Source: an archaeon (lineage in GTDB: Archaea > Undinarchaeota > Undinarchaeia > Undinarchaeales > JALTGF01). From it: a stretch of 34,402 nucleotides of DNA. How positions within the stretch are numbered: the first letter of the stretch is position 1; each line of letters starts with the position of its first letter. The position numbers and the translations under genes were made by a program. Below, one piece after another: positions 1 to 7,265 of this stretch. Below the pieces are notes generated by a model. That model saw only the letters and a program-made list of their open reading frames with translations, was not told where the DNA came from and searched no databases. Location of the stretch: the NCBI GenBank assembly GCA_027077325.1, contig JALTGF010000052.1, positions 1 through 34,402 on the forward strand, in the 5' to 3' direction.

Positions 1-3000
1 AAGTAAAATTGAATTGTTGGCGTGCTTGTTGAAACTATTGTGCTGTTTCTTGTTGTAATGTATATTGTTGGTAGTGTGTTTGGAGTTGAGCTTTGTATTG
101 TCTCAGATCCGTTCATTGCACTTGCTCCTGCAGAATCCCAAACAGTAACCTCACATGTCCAGGTTTCTCCTGTGCTTGTGTCTGTGTAAGCAGGCGCAGT
201 TGGGGTGCTCTCTAAAGTGTTGTTTGTTACTGCCAAGTTTGTCTGGTCCCAATTATTTAAATGAATACCATCTCTATACCAGGTTACGTTTGCGAGCAAG
301 GTTGAATTCTCATTATCTGTAAACCTGAAATTGCAGCCCAAATTGTCTGAGCTGGTTGGATTGTCTGGAATAACATCAACTAAATTTAGTGTTGGTGCAT
401 GATTTTGGCTTTTTAATGTTCTAGCAGTATCGTTTATCCAGAACGTATTAACATTCCCAACATTGTCAACTGTGTGGGTCCCGATCTCGTAAAGTGTGTT
501 TGGATTTAATCCAGTCGCGTTGTAGTAAGGATTTGAAGTGTCAGCAACATGAGTCCCGTTTATCCAAATTTCGGTGTGGTCAAAGTCCGCATCGCTTGGG
601 TTTGTCCACTGCCAATAAATCCAAGTCGTTCCGCGAGCGGTTTCATCTAAATTTGAAACTGTCACAGGTGGTGTCCTGTCTAAAGTTACAGCTCTTTCCC
701 CGGTTGAGACAACACTCCCTGCGGTGTCATTTGCATAAACCTTAAATGTGTAAGTCCTTTCTGCAAGCCCTGTCTTGTTTTCCCAGTACAGGGTCCCTGT
801 GTGATTGTCAAATGTTTCATTCACGCCGTTCCACTCAAGAACAACAGAATCTAACTGCACGTTATCGTCTGCAGTCACATTAATGAATACCCAATCCTTT
901 GAGTAAGTTCCATTTGAGTCTGTATTTGAATTATAATACAAACTTGGGGCGACAGTATCAACTGTTATTGTCCTAACATCACTTTGTGCAGTGCTAATCC
1001 CGTCATCACATGTTACATACCAATTGTAAACTCCATCCAAAACTGATGATGGTACAGTTAAGTCAGTTACAGTATTGTTGAATGTAGTTGAGTTTGTTGC
1101 GAGTGGGCTTGAATTGTAGTAAAGCGTGCAGCTTGTGGTCTGGTTTTCATTATCTATGAAGTAAAATTGATGTGTTGGTGTGTTGTCATTTGTTATTGAA
1201 TTGTTGTCTGGGCTAACTAAATAAACTCCTGGTTTTGTGTTTGGGACATTTTGTATTGTCTCAGATCCATTCATTGCATTTGAGCCTGAGGCATCCCAAA
1301 CTGTAACTTCACAAGTCCAGGTTTCTCCTGCTTGGGTGTCTGCAGCGCTTGGAGCATTTGGCGCGTTAGTTGCTGTGTTGTTATTTACTGCAATATTTGT
1401 TGAATCCCAATTAGTTAAATGGCTTCCATCTCTGTACCAAGTGACATTAGCATAAAAGTCATTGTTTTCATTATCGTCTGCTAAGAAACTGCATCCTAAG
1501 TTTTGGTTCGAAAGTGGGCTGTCTGGAGTTACATTAACCCATCCAAAGAATGGCGGGTGATTTACTTTTAATGTCCTAGCAGTATCATTAACCCAGTTAG
1601 GATTAACATTCCCAACATTGTCAACTGTGTGGGTCCCGATCTCGTAAAGTGTGTTTGGATTTAATCCAGTCGCGTTGTAGTAAGGATTTGAAGTGTCAGC
1701 AACATGAGTCCCGTTTATCCAAATTTCGGTGTGGTCAAAGTCCGCATCGCTTGGGTTTGTCCACTGCCAATAAATCCAAGTTGTCCCAACTGCAGTTTCC
1801 CTTAGGTTTGAAATTGACCCTGGATATGAATTGTCTAATGTTATGGTCCTCAAAGGTGTTGAAACCTTATTTTCTGCAAGGTCTTCTGCCCAGGCCCTAA
1901 ATGTGTATGTGCCTGAAGCAAGCCCAGTCTTGTTTGTCCAGTAAGCATCTCCTGCATTTTGAGCAAAACTCTCGTTTACACCGTTCCACTCTAAAGTTAC
2001 AGAGTCAAGGTTTGCATCAGTTGCAGAAACATTTACGCTAATCCAATTCTTTGCATAAGTTCCATTTGCATCTGTATATGTAATATAATTTATATTTGGG
2101 GCAGTAATATCAATTGTAATTGTCTGTGTTGCAGAAACCCCAGTGTCTTTTCCATCGTAAACCTCTATATAATATGTGTGGGTGCCTTCACTTTGGGCGC
2201 TTGTAGGTGTTATTGTTGAAGGAGTATTATTTTGAACATTAAACTCTGTGGCCACAGAGTTTCCATCAAAGTAAAGTGTTGCATTTCCTGTTTCATTTTC
2301 ATTGTCAATAAAGTAATAATCAATTGTTGGACTTGTGTTTCTTGTGTAGGTATTGTTTGGCGTAGTTATGTAAACTCCTGGTGCAGTATTTGGAATGCCT
2401 GAAATTGTCACAGATGAGCTGTTTTGAGCAACATCCCCATCGCGGTCATGTAGTGTCACTTCGCATGTCCAGGTTTCTCCTGCTGTTGTGTCTGAAGCCG
2501 TTGGACCATTTGAACTCATTAGTGTGTTGTTTTGTGCCGTAACTGTTGTGTCCCATTCATTGTCTCTTATATTGTTTTTGTACCAAGTTATATCTGCAGG
2601 AAGTGTTAAGTTTTCTGCATCTTGGTATTGAAATTCGCAATTTAAATCATCGTCAGTTCTTGGGCTTGATGGGTTAATCCTTACAAAATCAAATGTTGGT
2701 AAAGTATCTACTGTAAGTGTTCTTGCAGTGTCATTTACGAATGAGCCAATATTACCTGCAGTATCAACGCTTCTTATCTCAATTTCATACAATGTGTCTG
2801 GGTTAAGCCCCGTGGCATTAAAGTATTCATTTGTAGTATTCTCTTGAAATGTTCCATTTAGCCAAACCTCAACATGGTCAAAGTCTGCATCGCTTGGGTT
2901 TGTCCACTGCCAATAAATCCAAGTTTCTCCAATTGCAGTTTCATTTAAATCTGAAACTCCTGCAGGAGCCGTTGTGTCCAATATTACTTTTCTCTCTTCT

Positions 3001-4019
3001 GAATATCCAGTATTTCCAGAAGTATCTTGAACATAAACCTTAAATGTGTAAGTTCCAGAAGATAACCCTGTTTTGTTTTCCCAATAAACATTCCCGTTGT
3101 TATTATCAAATGTTTCAGATGCGCCGTTCCAAATCAAATTTACTGTTTGCGGATTGTCTTCAATAACTGTTGCATTTATAAAAATCCAATCCTTTTTGTA
3201 TGTCCCATTCAGGTCTGTATTTGGATTAAAATTGATTACTGGTGCGACTGTATCATCGCTAGTTTGTGCCCAGTCAACCAGTCCAGTTCCTCTGTTTCCA
3301 ACATCATCAACAGTGACTGTCTTTATTTGGTAAGAAGTACTTGGTTGAAGTCCGGTTGCATTAAAGTATTCATTTGTAGTGTTTTCTTTAAACACACCAT
3401 TAATCCAAATCTCCGTGTGGTCAAAATCTGAATCAGTTGGATTGTTCCATGTCCAATAAATCCAATTTGTCCCAACAGATTGCTCTCCTAAATTATAAAC
3501 AACGTGTGGTGGCGTAGTGTCAATTGTTAATGTTCTCGTTTGGCTGTAAACCAAGTTAGAATTGCTGTCTATGCACCTTATTTTCCATCTATAAGTTCCT
3601 TCGGTGGTTTCAGTGATAGGAACGCCATTGTATCTCCCATCTGCATTTACAGATAAGTTGCTCCATTTTTGTGAGCCATTATACCAGAGAGAGCATCCAA
3701 CAGTTGCATCATCTGGATCACTAACAGAAAAATTATGTATGTTTGTTGTTTCTTTTGTTTTGTAGTTATTTGGCGGGGAATACAAAGTTATTACAGGATA
3801 TGCACTCCCGGTCACTACAGGGGGGGTTGGCCCCGAATCTATTACTTTTGATGTTGTTGGGCTTGTTTTATTTGTGCCAATCCCTAAAAAATGGACTCCT
3901 AAAACGTGGTTTTGTGTTGGGCTTTTCTTAATTATGAAAAAAGAAGCATATATAGGGCTAACTAAAAGTAATGTAATCAATACTGTCACTGCCAAGAGTT
4001 TCGCTACATTTTTAGTCAT
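1..4019 (-). CDS. Giant secreted/surface protein with repeated FN3-like and Ig-like modules (N-terminal part; C-terminus beyond left edge)
   Basis: Minus-strand frame from ATG at 4019 reads MTKNVAKLLAVTVLITLLLVSPIYASFF... (signal peptide), then repeats of TWIYWQWTNPSDADFDHTEIWINGT..NATGLNPNTLYEI, TAGETWTCEVTVWD and SNGTY.KDWIFINVT..LEWNGVNETF modules. Frame consistency checked at 3467, 2924, 1781, 626 and 161. No stop in window, hence absent from the ORF track. Confidence 0.93.
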   Translation of the reverse strand, partial: MTKNVAKLLAVTVLITLLLVSPIYASFFIIKKSPTQNHVLGVHFLGIGTNKTSPTTSKVIDSGPTPPVVTGSAYPVITLYSPPNNYKTKETTNIHNFSVSDPDDATVGCSLWYNGSQKWSNLSVNADGRYNGVPITETTEGTYRWKIRCIDSNSNLVYSQTRTLTIDTTPPHVVYNLGEQSVGTNWIYWTWNNPTDSDFDHTEIWINGVFKENTTNEYFNATGLQPSTSYQIKTVTVDDVGNRGTGLVDWAQTSDDTVAPVINFNPNTDLNGTYKKDWIFINATVIEDNPQTVNLIWNGASETFDNNNGNVYWENKTGLSSGTYTFKVYVQDTSGNTGYSEERKVILDTTAPAGVSDLNETAIGETWIYWQWTNPSDADFDHVEVWLNGTFQENTTNEYFNATGLNPDTLYEIEIRSVDTAGNIGSFVNDTARTLTVDTLPTFDFVRINPSSPRTDDDLNCEFQYQDAENLTLPADITWYKNNIRDNEWDTTVTAQNNTLMSSNGPTASDTTAGETWTCEVTLHDRDGDVAQNSSSVTISGIPNTAPGVYITTPNNTYTRNTSPTIDYYFIDNENETGNATLYFDGNSVATEFNVQNNTPSTITPTSAQSEGTHTYYIEVYDGKDTGVSATQTITIDITAPNINYITYTDANGTYAKNWISVNVSATDANLDSVTLEWNGVNESFAQNAGDAYWTNKTGLASGTYTFRAWAEDLAENKVSTPLRTITLDNSYPGSISNLRETAVGTTWIYWQWTNPSDADFDHTEIWINGTHVADTSNPYYNATGLNPNTLYEIGTHTVDNVGNVNPNWVNDTARTLKVNHPPFFGWVNVTPDSPLSNQNLGCSFLADDNENNDFYANVTWYRDGSHLTNWDSTNIAVNNNTATNAPNAPSAADTQAGETWTCEVTVWDASGSNAMNGSETIQNVPNTKPGVYLVSPDNNSITNDNTPTHQFYFIDNENQTTSCTLYYNSSPLATNSTTFNNTVTDLTVPSSVLDGVYNWYVTCDDGISTAQSDVRTITVDTVAPSLYYNSNTDSNGTYSKDWVFINVTADDNVQLDSVVLEWNGVNETFDNHTGTLYWENKTGLAERTYTFKVYANDTAGSVVSTGERAVTLDRTPPVTVSNLDETARGTTWIYWQWTNPSDADFDHTEIWINGTHVADTSNPYYNATGLNPNTLYEIGTHTVDNVGNVNTFWINDTARTLKSQNHAPTLNLVDVIPDNPTSSDNLGCNFRFTDNENSTLLANVTWYRDGIHLNNWDQTNLAVTNNTLESTPTAPAYTDTSTGETWTCEVTVWDSAGASAMNGSETIQSSTPNTLPTIYITTRNSTIVSTSTPTIQFY
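447..626. repeat. 180-bp direct repeat, copy 1 (identical to 1602-1781)
   Basis: Base-by-base identity from attaacattcccaac to aaatccaagt; 1155 bp (385 codons) offset, in frame. Confidence 0.95.
1602..1781. repeat. 180-bp direct repeat, copy 2 (identical to 447-626)
   Basis: See copy 1. Explains the identical 44-aa N-termini of the plus-strand shadow ORFs 494..745 and 1649..1900. Confidence 0.95.
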
Positions 4020-4101
4020 TCACCCAAACATTGAGTTATTATATAGTAAAAGGGGTATTTATATTTTTGGATTTTTACCACTGGTCAGTTAAAAATATAA
4101 A

Positions 4102-4123
4102 ATCAGGTGGGGCCAGCGTGATA
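4102..4123 (-). repeat. Displaced extra copy of the tRNA-Phe 3' end (22 bp identical to 4206-4227)
   Basis: atcaggtggggccagcgtgata occurs at 4102-4123 and 4206-4227. On the minus strand it reads TATCACGCTGGCCCCACCTGAT (3' T-stem, acceptor, discriminator plus flank) and is preceded by a 9-bp hairpin CTAGGAACC...GGTTCCTAG. Confidence 0.9.
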
Positions 4124-4211
4124 CCCTAGCTAGGAACCTGCTTTGCAATTTATCCCGGTTCCTAGAACCTCCAGTAATAGAAATTATGACTACAAACAAA
4201 AAGTTATCAGG

Positions 4212-4326
4212 TGGGGCCAGCGTGATATCCAGCCGCACTGAATGCACAAAAGCGGCAGTGACGGCGTTTGAACACGCGACACCCAGATCTTCAGTCTGGT
4301 GCTCTCCCGAGCTGAGCTATGGCCCC
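4212..4326 (-). tRNA. tRNA-Phe (GAA) with a 41-nt insertion in the T-loop
   Basis: GGGGCCA TA GCTC..GAGC A CCAGA CTGAAGA TCTGG GTGTC GCGTG TTCAA[...]CACGC TGGCCCC A. Insert contains hairpin GCCGTCACTG...CAGTGCGGC. Confidence 0.88.
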
Positions 4327-4490
4327 ATTTTATAACATCTCATTAGTCTCTCTTATTATATATTAGTATTATATCATGTGAGTGTTTTTTACTTTTCTTA
4401 AGTTGTTGTTCTTGATTTGTTAAATCTATCTTATATATCTTTTTAAACCTCAAACTTTATAAGTCCAAAACACCTAACTTTAAAAAGATT

Positions 4491-4718
4491 ATGGTAACTG
4501 CTTTTATTTTAATAACAACAAAATCTGGAAAAGAAAAGAAAATCCGAAACACGCTTCTAAAAATTCCAGAAGTTAAGGAAGCCCAGGTAGTTTACGGGGA
4601 TTTTGACCTGGTTGTAAAGCTAGAAGCAGACAGCTTGGACAAACTAAACAATATTGTGCTTTCAAAAATTAGAAAACTTTCAGATATCTCTGTAACTACA
4701 ACTTTAATCTCAATATAA
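4491..4718 (+). CDS. Stand-alone Lrp/AsnC-type RAM (ligand-binding) domain protein
   Basis: VTAFILITTKSGKEKKIRNTLLKIPEVKEAQVVYGDFDLVVKLEADSLDKLNNIV is typical of AsnC_trans_reg; no HTH. Confidence 0.85.
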   Translation: MVTAFILITTKSGKEKKIRNTLLKIPEVKEAQVVYGDFDLVVKLEADSLDKLNNIVLSKIRKLSDISVTTTLISI

Positions 4719-4722
4719 CCTT

Positions 4723-4827
4723 ATGAAACTTGAAGTGCTTCTTAAAATTCTTGCAGTGTTTATGTTAATTTTTATATTAGGATTTATTTTTGCTGCAATT
4801 CATGTATTTGTTTTAGGTGGCCACTAA
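4723..4827 (+). CDS. 34-aa single-TM peptide
   Basis: ATG at 4723 to TAA at 4827: MKLEVLLKILAVFMLIFILGFIFAAIHVFVLGGH; starts 5 nt after the RAM gene stop; below the ORF-track size cutoff. Confidence 0.5.
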   Translation: MKLEVLLKILAVFMLIFILGFIFAAIHVFVLGGH

Positions 4828-4840
4828 TGTCTTTTTTTAA

Positions 4841-5257
4841 TTAAAGTACTTGTGAAAGTTTTCCTCTCATATCCTCAAGTGCAGCCTTCATGTTGTTTGT
4901 AAGTGCTTTAATCTTTTCCTTCTCAACCTGGATGTCTGAAATCCTTTTTTCACTGGTAATTATCTGGTACTCAAGTTCTTCTTTGTCTTTTTTGAGGCTT
5001 TTAATTGCCTCTTCTAGCTCTTTCTCTTCTTGCTCTCTCTTCTCAAACTCTCCTTTCAAGGTTTCCTTTGTTTTTTCAAGTGCAAGAATTGTTTCAGCAA
5101 GCTTTTGCTTTTTCTCTTCGAGAAGTGAGGTCATTCGCTCAAATCTTTCCTTTGCTTCCTGAATATTCAAAGCGTGCTCTACCTCGTGATTTAAGTTATC
5201 AATTACATTATCAATCTCTTCAACACCTATTGTTTCTAAATCCATATTTGTTCCCAT
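4841..5257 (-). CDS. Coiled-coil protein of unknown function
   Basis: 138 aa, heptad-like E/K-rich sequence. Confidence 0.75.
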   Translation of the reverse strand: MGTNMDLETIGVEEIDNVIDNLNHEVEHALNIQEAKERFERMTSLLEEKKQKLAETILALEKTKETLKGEFEKREQEEKELEEAIKSLKKDKEELEYQIITSEKRISDIQVEKEKIKALTNNMKAALEDMRGKLSQVL

Positions 5258-5301
5258 TCTAACCTCCTCATTTTCTAGTGATTAAAGTAATATAAAAATG
5301 T

Positions 5302-5712
5302 TTACCAAACTGAACTAACTGCGCTATAAATTATATGGGCCATTATTACAATTGGCAGCCCTAACTCAAAAAATGCAAGGCTAAACAAAACACCCATTAC
5401 AAGGCCATCTGCCGTAAATGGCGGCCCGTAAACAAGCCCCATATAAATCATATACAGGATAGCACTCCCTAAAAGGCCTGGAATTAGCCCAAAAGTCCCT
5501 ATTAAAAACATTAGCAGGAAAAGCCTAAAGAAAATTTCTTCAACAATTGGGCCAATTACGACAAACCATGTGCGCTTTCTCAAAATTATGAAGTTTCCTT
5601 GGTACATTATTGCCCTGATTGGGATTGCAATCCCTAAAGAGAGCAGAGCAAGGGCTATTGGAACCATCCACCAGGGTTCAAGCGTTGCAATTATATCTAT
5701 TGGATTTATCAT
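5302..5712 (-). CDS. CPBP (CAAX protease/bacteriocin-processing) family membrane protein, possibly degenerate
   Basis: EEIFFR motif and MAHIIYS; middle FxxxH motif replaced (ILYMIYMGLVYG). Confidence 0.7.
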   Translation of the reverse strand: MINPIDIIATLEPWWMVPIALALLSLGIAIPIRAIMYQGNFIILRKRTWFVVIGPIVEEIFFRLFLLMFLIGTFGLIPGLLGSAILYMIYMGLVYGPPFTADGLVMGVLFSLAFFELGLPIVIMAHIIYSAVSSVW

Positions 5713-5713
5713 T

Positions 5714-6172
5714 TTAGCCTATTTCTGATAAGAGATTATGCGTTATATGTGCAAAAATTGGGACTACTATGCCAAACTGCATAAATGCAAACCCCATAAT
5801 TATCCCAAATATTAGCCCGTCTGCAAGTTTAAGCCCGCCATATGGTATGTGTGCTATCCCAAAAAGAAGTGCGGATGCGGCAATTGCAATGATTGTTGAA
5901 TTAAAAAATGGAATTAGCAATGTTATAAGCGCGAACCTGAAAACAATCTCCTCAATTATTGGGCCCGTTACTATTGTGTGAAAAGCGCCAGTTCTCCAAC
6001 CACCCGACATTGGGCTTATAATAATCTGTGACATCAAAAAGCAGGAAATTACAAATGTAATAATTCCAAGAACTGCGCCTAGCTCAATTGGCAGAATATT
6101 AAACGTGTGGCCAAGCAAAGTAACTTCTGCGTATTTGCTTAGAATTTGCTCTAACTCTACTAAGATGTCCAT
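5714..6172 (-). CDS. CPBP family intramembrane metalloprotease
   Basis: EEIVFR, FGIAH and FAHITHN motifs; multi-TM. Confidence 0.8.
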   Translation of the reverse strand: MDILVELEQILSKYAEVTLLGHTFNILPIELGAVLGIITFVISCFLMSQIIISPMSGGWRTGAFHTIVTGPIIEEIVFRFALITLLIPFFNSTIIAIAASALLFGIAHIPYGGLKLADGLIFGIIMGFAFMQFGIVVPIFAHITHNLLSEIG

Positions 6173-6218
6173 CTTGTCACTACTACTAAGTGATAAAATT
6201 AGTATATAAACCTTTTCT

Positions 6219-6857
6219 TTATTTAATGATCCCCTTTAGTTCTCTTAAATTGTGGATAATGTAGTCCGGGCTTTTTTCTTTAATCTTTTCTTCACTTTCC
6301 CATTCATACTTTGAAAGAATTATACTTTTACACCCAACTTTTTTTGCTACTTCAACATCGTCTGCCTTGTCTCCAATGTAATACGTTTCCAAAGGGCTAC
6401 AATTTGCATTGCTAATCATGTTATCTATGGCCTCAGCTTTATTTTCAAATGGGCTATCTGCAGTTATTATTTTGTCAAATGTAGTCTTTTCAAAAAGTCC
6501 TTTTTCAAAGCAAGCATCAATAAATGCACGGTCCCCATTAGTCACTAGTGCAACATAATGGTTTTGCTCTCTCAGGTATTTTAAAATTTCATTTGCTTCT
6601 GGATCAACTCTTGAGAGTGCTAATGTTCCATCTTTCTTTAAGATTTTGTCAATTTGCTCTTTTGCCTTTTGAATTTCTTCTTCGCTCTCCCCAATTAATT
6701 CTCTTAAAACAACAATTGTCTTCGGTCCAAAATGGCTTGCAATTTCCTCATCTGTGTAAGATTTTCCAAACAATTTTATTGTTTCCTTAAATGCATGTAT
6801 CCAACTCTTTCTCGAATCTATAAGGACTCCATCAAAATCAAAAATTATGCATGCCAT
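6219..6857 (-). CDS. HAD-superfamily hydrolase
   Basis: MACIIFDFDGVLIDS...VTNGD...YIGDKADDVEVAKKVG. Start set at the internal ATG 6857 rather than the track start 6917. Confidence 0.88.
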   Translation of the reverse strand: MACIIFDFDGVLIDSRKSWIHAFKETIKLFGKSYTDEEIASHFGPKTIVVLRELIGESEEEIQKAKEQIDKILKKDGTLALSRVDPEANEILKYLREQNHYVALVTNGDRAFIDACFEKGLFEKTTFDKIITADSPFENKAEAIDNMISNANCSPLETYYIGDKADDVEVAKKVGCKSIILSKYEWESEEKIKEKSPDYIIHNLRELKGIIK

Positions 6858-6884
6858 TATAAGAACACCTTTGAAATATATGAG

Positions 6885-6900
6885 GCGCCGAGCCCAGTGG
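6885..6900 (-). repeat. Second displaced, diverged tRNA-Ser 3'-end copy
   Basis: Minus CCACTGGGCTCGGCGC matches tRNA-Ser ...TCCTGGCCTCGGCGC; also shares flanking CTCATA (tatgaggcgccgag). Preceded by hairpins ATCCTGCCTCGCGAAGCGAGTGCAGGAT and GGCTGACCACAGCC. Confidence 0.75.
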
Positions 6901-6981
6901 CTGTGGTCAGCCAGCACCCATCCTGCACTCGCTTCGCGAGGCAGGATTTGATTTTTATTTCAAGTACTTGCAAATGTATAA

Positions 6982-6999
6982 GCGCCGAGACCAGGATTT
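6982..6999 (-). repeat. First displaced tRNA-Ser 3'-end copy (17/18 match)
   Basis: gcgccgagaccaggattt at 6982-6999 vs gcgccgaggccaggattt at 7090-7107. Confidence 0.9.
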
Positions 7000-7004
7000 C
7001 CGCC

Positions 7005-7030
7005 CCTTTTCTTTTCGCGAAAAGAAAAGG
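7005..7030. repeat. Perfect 26-bp palindrome ccttttcttttcgcgaaaagaaaagg
   Basis: Checked base by base around centre 7017/7018. Confidence 0.95.
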
Positions 7031-7090
7031 TGTAGGGTAGCCCAAAAGAAAAGGCAAGGTATTACCCTTTTTTTATTATATATTATGAGG

Positions 7091-7215
7091 CGCCGAGGCC
7101 AGGATTTACAGTTCGCAAGCGAACGTAAATGTCCGCTTCGCGCACATTTGAACCTGGAAGGGCAAAGCCCACCTGCTCTCAAGGCAGGCGCGTTACCTGG
7201 TTCCGCCACCTCGGC
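7091..7215 (-). tRNA. tRNA-Ser (TGA) with a ~42-nt insertion in the T-loop
   Basis: GCCGAGG TG..., anticodon arm CCTGC CTTGAGA GCAGG, long variable arm GGGCTTTGCCC, T-stem CCAGG TTCAA[...]AAT CCTGG, acceptor CCTCGGC, discriminator G. Insert holds two hairpins (AAATGTGCGCGAAGCGGACATTT and TTTACGTTCGCTTGCGAACTGTAAA). Confidence 0.87.
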
Positions 7216-7265
7216 GTTTGTCAAACCTGTTTGCTATTGTTTAAAAAACTTTCAAGTACTTAAAA

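Noticed and set aside
494-1900. Plus-strand ORFs 494..745 and 1649..1900 with identical N-terminal 44 aa
   Set aside because: They are antisense shadows of the 180-bp repeat inside the minus-strand giant gene; no independent coding evidence.
2849-4092. Other plus-strand ORFs (2849..3043, 3097..3333, 3147..3431, 3743..3931, 3874..4092)
   Set aside because: All or nearly all antisense to the giant surface-protein gene; no recognisable domain.
6957-7261. Shared tttcaagtactt at 6957 and 7249
   Set aside because: Short, partly palindromic and AT-rich; could be chance or a promoter-like element, too weak to claim.
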